Below are positions 8,035 to 13,707 of a stretch of 33,422 bases of DNA, piece after piece (the first letter of the stretch is position 1; every line of letters begins with the position of its first letter). The translations under genes were made by a program, and so were the position numbers. Source of the stretch: a virus. The stretch covers positions 1 through 33,422 of the IMG/VR virus record IMGVR_UViG_3300009606_000349. One strand, written 5' to 3'. The notes beneath the pieces were generated by a model. The model saw only the letters and a list, made by a program, of their open reading frames with translations, had not been told where the DNA came from and did not search any database.

Positions 8035-8972
8035 GCTAAAAATTCTTGTACTTTTTGATCTATTTCTCTCGGTGTTGAATGTTTTAGTTTTTCTTGAAAT
8101 ATTGGACTGTAAATCATTTCAACAATATTATCTAATACTTCATCAGCTTTTTGTTTTCTCTTTTCACTACTATCTCTATACTTTGTTACTGCAGCTCTAA
8201 TTTTATCCTGACCAGGTCCTACTCCGTTCTTCTGATATGCTTTTAAGAATGCTTGTTTAACAGCCTTATCTTCTGATCTATTGTCCTTATCCCAATCAAC
8301 GCTACCAACATGTTTTAAAAACTCTTCTTCTTCTTCAGGAGTCATTTCTACTGGTTTAAAGAAAGAAGAACCTCCAACGCCATTTTTATCGTTGAACTTC
8401 TGTAAGTAGTCCTTTACTCCGCTTAAACCATTTTTTGCAGCTGTATCAAACCCTTCAACTTCACTTTTATATTTACCGCCTCTGTCAGACACAAAAATCG
8501 ATAATCTACCTTTTAGTTGTTTATTAAAATCTTCTATCTTTGTATATACATTTCTCCAAGTAGAAAATACTGCATCACCAGGTATATTTCTTTCTCTAGC
8601 CATAAAGTTAGATACATAAGAAATCATAGGGTGTGCATACACCATTACCATATATACTTCATAACCTAGAGAGAGAATCTCATCTAAGTTCTTCTGGAAG
8701 CCAGCTCCTGAAGCAGTTGTATCCCAAACGAAACTAGTTTTTTCTTGTGCTGCTGCCATTGCGTCTTTGGACGTTTGGTTGGCTGCGGGTCCTAGTTTGT
8801 TGTAATACGGGTGGTCTGGATCCTCCACGTACTTGTCTGGGTTGAACTGTGTTAGGCTGTCTAACCCTAACTGGTTTAGAAGGTATGTTTTGCCTGATCC
8901 TGCTCCTCCCGCCATTATTACTGCTTTCGGGCTTGATGATCCTTCTAGAATTATGTCTGATAATTTGATCAT
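8031..8972 (-). CDS. zeta-toxin-like P-loop kinase with putative capsid-targeting N-terminus
   Basis: A 313-residue protein. Residues 1-10 are MIKLSDIILE followed by GSSS, a capsid-targeting-like leader ending in ILE. A strand and Walker A loop follow (VIMAGGAGSGKTYLLNQL, K28 and T29), then FNPDKYVED (D46), much like the NPDxY region of zeta/PezT toxins, and SFVWDTTASG. Zeta-family enzymes phosphorylate UDP-N-acetylglucosamine; other relatives phosphorylate different small molecules. The C-terminal 100 residues are charged and helical (KRKQKADEVLDNIVEM). I chose the ATG at 8972 because it supplies the leader and the Walker A strand; Met20 would remove both. The first 239 bases overlap the end of the lipoprotein gene in another frame. 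It is coupled by ATGA to the nucleotidyltransferase fusion. Confidence 0.88.
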   Translation of the reverse strand: MIKLSDIILEGSSSPKAVIMAGGAGSGKTYLLNQLGLDSLTQFNPDKYVEDPDHPYYNKLGPAANQTSKDAMAAAQEKTSFVWDTTASGAGFQKNLDEILSLGYEVYMVMVYAHPMISYVSNFMARERNIPGDAVFSTWRNVYTKIEDFNKQLKGRLSIFVSDRGGKYKSEVEGFDTAAKNGLSGVKDYLQKFNDKNGVGGSSFFKPVEMTPEEEEEFLKHVGSVDWDKDNRSEDKAVKQAFLKAYQKNGVGPGQDKIRAAVTKYRDSSEKRKQKADEVLDNIVEMIYSPIFQEKLKHSTPREIDQKVQEFLA

Positions 8973-9654
8973 TGTTCGTGTTATTTATTCTTGGTTTTCT
9001 CTTTTCTGTCTTTGTTATTACTTTATTGCTTAATGTATTACCTACTGTACCTGTTTGTGCTATTCTTCCTCTTCTTCCTGAATGATATGATACGTTAGTG
9101 TTTCTATACCTATTGTATCCGTTACCCCATCCATAATAATTATTCCATCCATAAGGATTATTCCAACTATTACTTGACCAACGTCTATTATTCCAACTAT
9201 AAGACCATCCCATTCCGTATCCATAGTTATTATATCCCCATCGATCATATCCAAATGGTGACCACCTATGAGGTGTATGCCAACCGTATCCCCATACCCA
9301 ATCGTTCCACATTTGAGTTCTACTATAATACGGGTTGTAAAAGTTATACCTATTACCTAATGTTCTATTATTCCAGTCAAATGATATAGGTTGACTTAAA
9401 GCATACTGAGCATAGTCGTATCTAAAGTTAAAATCAGTTCTTAGCTTTCTGTTAAGTTGAAAATAGTTTAGTGTATCTATCTTAACGTTAGCTGGTACTT
9501 CAATAAATGTCGTATTAGAATTGTATATTCCATCTACTGCTGCTGCATGATTTAGAGCTCCGTATTTAAAGTGAAGTGAACTACATGAAGCTAAGCAGAT
9601 AATAGAAAAGTATACTATTGCAATTTTCAAAAAGACATTTATTGAGTTTTTCAT
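8734..9654 (-). CDS. flavobacterial-type lipoprotein, 3' end overprinted on the kinase gene
   Basis: A 306-residue protein with a type II signal peptide: MKNSINVFLKIAIVYFSIIC is followed by LASC, with the acylated Cys at residue 24. Residues about 100-185 are extremely rich in Trp, Tyr, Asn and Gly (WNDWVWGYGWHTPHRWSPFG and GYGMGWSYSWNNRRWSSNSW). Residues about 190-306 are basic and low in complexity, with many Arg, Pro, Gln and Asn. Bacteroidota genomes carry outer-membrane lipoproteins of this look, so the gene may be host-derived. A surface lipoprotein could exclude superinfecting phage or change the cell envelope; neither is shown. The last 80 codons share DNA with the kinase start. It starts 3 bases after the stop of the nuclease gene. 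Confidence 0.8.
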   Translation of the reverse strand: MKNSINVFLKIAIVYFSIICLASCSSLHFKYGALNHAAAVDGIYNSNTTFIEVPANVKIDTLNYFQLNRKLRTDFNFRYDYAQYALSQPISFDWNNRTLGNRYNFYNPYYSRTQMWNDWVWGYGWHTPHRWSPFGYDRWGYNNYGYGMGWSYSWNNRRWSSNSWNNPYGWNNYYGWGNGYNRYRNTNVSYHSGRRGRIAQTGTVGNTLSNKVITKTEKRKPRINNTNNDQIIRHNSRRIIKPESSNNGGRSRIRQNIPSKPVRVRQPNTVQPRQVRGGSRPPVLQQTRTRSQPNVQRRNGSSTRKN

Positions 9655-9657
9655 ATA

Positions 9658-10443
9658 TTATTTTAATTTTATAGTTGTAGGGTAACTATTATAAATAGGT
9701 TCAGTATTAGGGTTCTCTAAAGAATATAACTTGTATATCATTTTAAACAATTCGAAATTTTCTTCTATTTCATCTATTTGCAATACTTTCCATCCCTTTC
9801 CTTGTATTACGTTCTTCTGTTTTGATGGACCTCTTGAATGTGCTTTTAGCCAAATAATACCTGTGCGTTGTATTTTAATTCCTTTTGACTCTTCTAATGC
9901 TTTAGCATAAGATGCTAGTTGAAGATCAAATGACTTATGTACGCTATTTGATGTTTTAATATCTAATAACCAAATTTCACCATTCATTTTAACTACTAAA
10001 TCTGCTGTACCTGCATATTTGTGTTCGTCTGACCATACAAAGTCTTCTGCTGATATTAATTCAGGTTTATGTGTTTGCCAAAAATCAGCGAACTTTAAAA
10101 TCATTTCCCAAACAATTTGAGAATATTTAGCTCTACCGTAATCGTCCATCCACTTTACCTCGTTACCGAGTACTAACTGTTCACAAGCTTCGTGGACCTG
10201 TGTTCCTTGTTTACCTGCTTTACGCATAATAAGATCGGCGTTATGCCCAACATCCTTCATCCATGTTTCGAAGAATTTATTTTTGGGCATATATTGGAGT
10301 ATGGTTGTAACGGACGGGTAAAATACTCCTTCACCTCTCTTATAGACACGTCGGTCTAAAAAATTAATCTGCTCTAACTCAGGGTTAAAGTCTAGTCTTT
10401 TCTTCTCGTTTTGTTCGAGAATGTTCATACCTTGTTTTATCAT
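9658..10443 (-). CDS. PD-(D/E)XK nuclease (RecB/Cas4-like exonuclease)
   Basis: A 261-residue protein. SVTTILQYMPKNKFFETW near residues 44-61 and the helix TQVHEACEQL (H84, E85) match the front half of RecB-family nucleases. The metal-binding core is KYAGTADLVV (D148) and WLLDIKTS (D161 and K163), and the LQLASYAKAL motif (175-184) is the QxxxY-type signature. This combination is typical of phage single-domain exonucleases of the RecB/Cas4 group that process DNA ends in recombination or replication. The ATG sits in an ATGA-type 4-base overlap with the primase gene, so nuclease and primase are co-translated. A start at Met6 is also possible. Confidence 0.9.
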   Translation of the reverse strand: MIKQGMNILEQNEKKRLDFNPELEQINFLDRRVYKRGEGVFYPSVTTILQYMPKNKFFETWMKDVGHNADLIMRKAGKQGTQVHEACEQLVLGNEVKWMDDYGRAKYSQIVWEMILKFADFWQTHKPELISAEDFVWSDEHKYAGTADLVVKMNGEIWLLDIKTSNSVHKSFDLQLASYAKALEESKGIKIQRTGIIWLKAHSRGPSKQKNVIQGKGWKVLQIDEIEENFELFKMIYKLYSLENPNTEPIYNSYPTTIKLK

Positions 10444-11363
10444 AGGTCTAGTTTGTGCATCATTAGACCTGAAAAGTCTAACTCCTCTGCTGATTGTATG
10501 TGTTTAGTAAATTCTTCAAAGCCCATTTCTGATGGGTCTTTATCCTTCATTTTAATATTATATACTTTAAAGCCAGAGTTTAAAAACTTCTCAGCTGTTC
10601 TCATAGCTACATCTTGAGCGTCTTCATCTAAGGCTAAGTATATGTCTGTATTAGTACTTTGTAATATTCTTTTATATAATGCGTCTGATATAGTTTTTCC
10701 CAGTATAGGAATGGCATTACGGCGGATAGCCATAGCGTCAAATACACCTTCACATAGTATTATAGGCTTATCCCAGTTAATTAAGTTTTCGAAAAAGATT
10801 ATGTCTTTGGAAGCTTCCGGGTTTTTGTACTTAAAATAGTTTCCATCATAGCTTCTTGCAACAAAAAAGTTGAGTTGATTGGATTTAGAATAACTTGGGA
10901 TAATAACTCGTCCTCCAAAGTTTCCAGTTGTTGCGTATCCAATACTATATTTAATAATATCATTATCGGTAAGTCCTCGTTCATATAAGTATTTTCTTAC
11001 AAGATTAGCTATTACTGATTCTGAGGATGCTTCATAAAGCGATTGATACTCTTTGGGCAGCTCTATTATAGATAGTCCCTTATATTCTATACTAGTTCCT
11101 TTTGGTAAGTACTTTAGTATTTCGTTTGCTTGATCTTGTGGTGTTTTTAATTGTTTAAGTAAAGATCTAATGGATTGTCCTCGAGTTTGACATACCCAAC
11201 ATTCCCAGAAGTTCTTACCCTCCTCGGTAGTTTGCATATTGATCTCTAATTTAGGTTTTCTATGATTGCAAAAAGGGCAATGAAAAGCGTGGTTAGCTCT
11301 TGCTCTTTTATGACTCTTACCTAAAATATTCTCAATGGACCCTAATAAAAATGTATAATCCAT
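10440..11363 (-). CDS. DnaG-type DNA primase
   Basis: A 307-residue primase. The N-terminal zinc-binding domain has HCPFCNHRKPKLE (Cys29, Cys32) and ECWVCQTRG (Cys55, Cys58). The TOPRIM core has ILCEGVFDAMAI (E205, D209), ALDEDAQD (D246, D248) and KDKDPSEMG (D276). A helical linker and a Tyr-rich region (YDGNYFKYKNPEAS) connect them. The length is close to T4 gp61 and much shorter than bacterial DnaG, and no helicase domain is attached. It would make RNA primers on the lagging strand with a separately encoded helicase that is not in this window. It overlaps the exonuclease gene by 4 bases, and a 53-base gap follows the small gene upstream. Confidence 0.93.
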   Translation of the reverse strand: MDYTFLLGSIENILGKSHKRARANHAFHCPFCNHRKPKLEINMQTTEEGKNFWECWVCQTRGQSIRSLLKQLKTPQDQANEILKYLPKGTSIEYKGLSIIELPKEYQSLYEASSESVIANLVRKYLYERGLTDNDIIKYSIGYATTGNFGGRVIIPSYSKSNQLNFFVARSYDGNYFKYKNPEASKDIIFFENLINWDKPIILCEGVFDAMAIRRNAIPILGKTISDALYKRILQSTNTDIYLALDEDAQDVAMRTAEKFLNSGFKVYNIKMKDKDPSEMGFEEFTKHIQSAEELDFSGLMMHKLDL

Positions 11364-11416
11364 AAAACCTGTCCGTATCTTTACTATAAGATAAGAACTT
11401 TATTTCTAATAGACAA

Positions 11417-11617
11417 CTATTCTTCGGTATTTAGTAGTAGGTCTTTTATTGCAGATGATACAGTTTGTTCTAGTATTGCTCTGTTTCCTGTATCTAAGTA
11501 ATCTTCTAATTTATTTGTGATAGCTTCAGTAAGCTTATCTATATCATTACTAGATATACTAAGCTCTTCTCGAACTACGTACTTTTTATTTTCTAATATG
11601 ATTTTTGATAGTTTCAT
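11417..11617 (-). CDS. 66-residue protein with capsid-targeting-like N-terminus
   Basis: A short acidic helical protein. It starts MKLSKIILENKKYVVREEL, the clearest case with 11619-11966 and the kinase of the M-K-L-x-x-I-I-(L/F)-E pattern. The rest (DIDKLTEAITNKLEDYLDTG and LEQTVSSAIKDLLLNTEE) is amphipathic helix. The predicted mature part after ILE would be 57 residues. Nothing else identifies it. It is 1 base from the gene upstream and 53 bases from the primase downstream. A head-packaged internal protein is my inference from the leader and the matching neighbour. Confidence 0.75.
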   Translation of the reverse strand: MKLSKIILENKKYVVREELSISSNDIDKLTEAITNKLEDYLDTGNRAILEQTVSSAIKDLLLNTEE

Positions 11618-11618
11618 T

Positions 11619-11966
11619 TTATATGTTTTCTCTCTTGAAGTCGAATTTTATACTTGGGTACCATCTTCTTTCACCCGGATCTTCGTCAGCATAATTGGAA
11701 TCCTGAGTAATTGTATACCCTTTATCCTTTATGTACGAAACCATTTCATTCCACTCAGCATCTTCGTATTCTATAGTTACCATAAATTGAACCTGTCCAT
11801 AAGACATATCCTTACGAGGATCATCATCTTCTCTTCCTCCTGCATAATTGCCCATTGAAACTATAATTCGACCAGCTTCAGGAAACTTTTTATCTAGTTC
11901 CTGTTGTAGTAGCTTTGCTTCGCCGTCTAGCTCTCCGTATTCAAATATGATATCTTTTAATTTCAT
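11619..11966 (-). CDS. 115-residue protein with capsid-targeting-like N-terminus
   Basis: It starts MKLKDIIFEYGELDGEAK. The leader ends in IFE and nearly repeats the neighbouring MKLSKIILE. The body looks like an alpha/beta domain: a helix LLQQELDKKF, strands RIIVSMGNYAGG and YGQVQFMVTIEYED, a helix EWNEMVSYIKDKG, and a final strand RWYPSIKFDFK. I do not recognise a family. A Shine-Dalgarno-like AAGGAAG lies just before the ATG inside the end of the 45-residue gene, with which it shares an ATGA overlap. It is probably packaged in the head if the leader works as proposed. Confidence 0.78.
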   Translation of the reverse strand: MKLKDIIFEYGELDGEAKLLQQELDKKFPEAGRIIVSMGNYAGGREDDDPRKDMSYGQVQFMVTIEYEDAEWNEMVSYIKDKGYTITQDSNYADEDPGERRWYPSIKFDFKRENI

Positions 11967-12100
11967 CTTCCTTGACCTCTATATGCTTTCTTATAATTTC
12001 TACTGTTCTTCATTTTAGAACTTTTAGACTTTGAATGTACCCCTGGTCTTTTCTTTTTAGCTCCAGCATTGTACGTTCCTAGTTGTAGGACTTTTGCCAT
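11963..12100 (-). CDS. 45-residue very basic protein (RPGVHSKSKSSKMKNSRNYK motif)
   Basis: A short gene I translated by hand: it begins MAKVLQLGTYNAGAKKKRPG and ends NYKKAYRGQGR. About a third of the residues are Lys or Arg and there is no Asp or Glu. I have the impression of having seen short proteins with a RPGVHxKxKSSKxKxSxxYKKxYxGQGR pattern in phages of Bacteroidota (recalled, not searched). The composition suggests nucleic-acid binding. The TGA overlaps the next ATG (ATGA), so it is co-translated with 11619-11966. A CTATTTAT motif lies 15 bases before its ATG, making it the likely first gene of a small unit that runs towards the primase. Confidence 0.8.
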   Translation of the reverse strand: MAKVLQLGTYNAGAKKKRPGVHSKSKSSKMKNSRNYKKAYRGQGR

Positions 12101-12114
12101 TATTTCTTTTTAAT

Positions 12115-12122
12115 ATAAATAG
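12115..12122 (-). promoter_or_regulatory. CTATTTAT motif, candidate phage promoter element
   Basis: It sits in the 56-base gap before the 45-residue gene; the coding strand reads CCCTATTTATATTAAAAAG, 15 bases before the ATG at 12100. The context (motif, A-rich leader, ATG) is close to that of the copy at 30513-30520. Confidence 0.33.
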
Positions 12123-12156
12123 GGATAGTTTCTAATAAGCTGTGGTTATCTTAAAC

Positions 12157-12447
12157 TCACTCTATTATCTTATACATCTTAACTTTTAACTTACCTGTAC
12201 CTTTAATTAATCTATGATAGACTCCTTTAGGTATAAATATACGAGAAAATTGTGATGGAGGCAAATTGTCTAATTGAAATTTCCAATCAGTATCGTGCAT
12301 AGGTTCAACAATTCTGTCTTCTTTATCCCTATGCCATACAAATTCAAATGCAGGAGTATTGTTTGAAAATTCTCTTACAACGTAGCCGTCTTTCTGAGTT
12401 TCAGAATAAGGTCTACCAGTATCCGCTAAAGTTTGATGATCCTCCAA
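12157..12447 (-). CDS. cupin-like phage protein with WHRDKEDR motif; start uncertain
   Basis: The recognisable part is the C-terminal 70 residues: EFVWHRDKEDRIVEPMH, WKFQLDNLPP, IFIPKGVYHRLIKGTGKLKVKMY. This looks like a small beta-barrel (cupin-like) phage domain, with the two His motifs typical of such folds. The open frame continues up to an ATG at 12588, but that would overprint the last 58 codons of the neighbouring gene, and the extra residues look like a shadow (KRKEQELLLLLDINVLLKK). I chose the TTG at 12447, after a GGAAAA stretch, giving 96 residues and a 35-base overlap. A +1 ribosomal frameshift from the upstream gene is an alternative. Function is unknown to me; a metal or sugar-binding role is only suggested by the fold guess. 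Confidence 0.7.
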   Translation of the reverse strand: MEDHQTLADTGRPYSETQKDGYVVREFSNNTPAFEFVWHRDKEDRIVEPMHDTDWKFQLDNLPPSQFSRIFIPKGVYHRLIKGTGKLKVKMYKIIE

Positions 12448-13198
12448 GGCTTTTCCAATAACGTCCGATATTACAGGACCAATATCCTGCTTTAGTTTTA
12501 TCTTTTTTAGTAGCACATTTATGTCTAGCAGCAAAAGAAGCTCTTGCTCCTTTCTTTTTAAACTTAACTGAAAGTCCTGTATCTCCAAAAGAAACTTTCT
12601 TTACATTTCCTTTTTTCGATTTAACATAAACGTAGAATTTTTTACTGCCACCTCTCTTAGGCTTATTTAGAGCTACCTTTTTACCTTGGTATTCAAGCTC
12701 GTTCATATAACCTACAGAAGCTTTAAGCATATCGAATCCATTATAATCAAATGTTTCGTTTTGTAATGCAACTGCTTGTTTTAATTTATCCATATCGATA
12801 GTACCTCCAATAGATTCAACTAGTTCTTTTACTAGTTCGAAGTCAACCATTTCTGATATTGATGTTGCTTCATCTATTGTGTCCTCGTTTTCAATCATTT
12901 CATCGATTAGAGATCCTATTTCGAATAATGGATTATATTTTTTTGACATCATTGGTAGGTCCAAAGGAACTCTCATTCCATTATAGTCTCCATGCTCTCC
13001 GATATCAGTAGTCTCTAACAATTCTCTATCTTCTTCAGATAACTCTATCTCCTCGTTACTAAGAGCTTCTCGTGCTTCTTTGAATAGTTGTATAAAGGCT
13101 TCAGAGTTATAACGGTAGACATGCTCATGTAAAGAGAGTTTATTGTCTATGTGGTATTGTAGAGATGGGTATCCTACTATGTCTTTTAATGTAATCAT
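12413..13198 (-). CDS. two-part phage protein with basic GYWSCNIGRYWKSLG C-terminus
   Basis: A 261-residue protein. Residues 1-160 are acidic and helical (NEEIELSEEDRELLETTDIG and IENEDTIDEATSISEMVDFE). Residues about 182-261 are basic and conserved-looking: KKFYVYVKSKKGNVKKVSFG, FKKKGARASFAARHKCATKK, KAGYWSCNIGRYWKSLGGSS. I recall this C-terminal block as a recurrent phage domain with paired Cys residues, probably zinc or DNA binding, but cannot name it with certainty. The N-terminus MITLKDIVGYPSLQ resembles the capsid-targeting-like leaders but lacks the Glu. It overlaps the GIY-YIG gene by 4 bases (ATGA). Confidence 0.82.
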   Translation of the reverse strand: MITLKDIVGYPSLQYHIDNKLSLHEHVYRYNSEAFIQLFKEAREALSNEEIELSEEDRELLETTDIGEHGDYNGMRVPLDLPMMSKKYNPLFEIGSLIDEMIENEDTIDEATSISEMVDFELVKELVESIGGTIDMDKLKQAVALQNETFDYNGFDMLKASVGYMNELEYQGKKVALNKPKRGGSKKFYVYVKSKKGNVKKVSFGDTGLSVKFKKKGARASFAARHKCATKKDKTKAGYWSCNIGRYWKSLGGSSNFSGYW

Positions 13199-13689
13199 AA
13201 GTTAAAATCTTTTCTATAGAATTTACCGAGTACGTTATCATTCATGTATTGCTCATTATTATGTTCTAATACTCCATTAATAAATAGGTGCTTACATTCA
13301 AAATAAGTTAAAAGCTTCTTAGTAGGTACAAATTCTAAGATACGTTTTTCAAAATCTGATCTTAAATCTTTCGATTCTTTTACAAATTTTAATACGTCTT
13401 TATGTGACCCATAATAATCTCTCCAGTCTGATTCTTTTACGATTTTCTGTTTTAGAGGCGTTCGTCCTCCAATGCCTTTTGCTTTTCTTTCTTCTCTTAA
13501 AGCTTCAAGGGCTCTTTTTCCTAGTCTTTTATTACGCTCAAAGTATAGTACTTTTTTTCCTATGTACTTCAAGCCGGATGGCTTATGTAAGGTTTCATAA
13601 ATAAAACCATAAGTGCCTTTCGGCATATCTGAAATCTCTGTTATAAGCCTACCCTGAAAAGTCCAGGTAGGGAGTGTTGGCATGTTCAT
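13195..13689 (-). CDS. GIY-YIG-type endonuclease (SegE-like)
   Basis: A 164-residue protein. KGTYGFIYETLHKPSGLKYI followed by GKK contains a GFIY and KYIG pair at the spacing of the GIY-YIG nuclease core. Basic residues RNKRLGKRALEALREERKAKG follow, then WRDYYGSHKDVLKFVKESK with a conserved-looking YYGS, and FEKRILEFVPTKKLLTYFE with a Glu that could bind the metal. Free-standing Seg nucleases of T4 have this core and act as homing endonucleases; the general look is of that group. It lies 18 bases after the fibre gene and is coupled by ATGA to the next gene. Met3 is an alternative start. Confidence 0.82.
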   Translation of the reverse strand: MNMPTLPTWTFQGRLITEISDMPKGTYGFIYETLHKPSGLKYIGKKVLYFERNKRLGKRALEALREERKAKGIGGRTPLKQKIVKESDWRDYYGSHKDVLKFVKESKDLRSDFEKRILEFVPTKKLLTYFECKHLFINGVLEHNNEQYMNDNVLGKFYRKDFNL

Positions 13690-13707
13690 AGTGATTAGGT
13701 TATGTCG

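Noticed and set aside
8914-8916. Met20 as the start of the kinase
   Set aside because: It would remove the leader MIKLSDIILE and the strand just before the Walker A loop while still leaving most of the overlap with the lipoprotein.
9060-9254. A minus-strand open frame in the middle of the W/Y/N-rich lipoprotein
   Set aside because: It is a second frame of low-complexity DNA, with a repetitive Met/Ile/Asp/Gly product and no recognisable feature.
9658-10443. NILE near the start of the nuclease considered as a capsid-targeting leader
   Set aside because: The match is short, the pattern of Lys, Leu and Ile before it is missing, and the enzyme is coupled to primase, so a replication role is more likely.
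12448-12588. Upstream extension of the cupin-like gene to the ATG at 12588
   Set aside because: The extension overprints the conserved basic C-terminus of the neighbouring gene and its product looks like a shadow frame.
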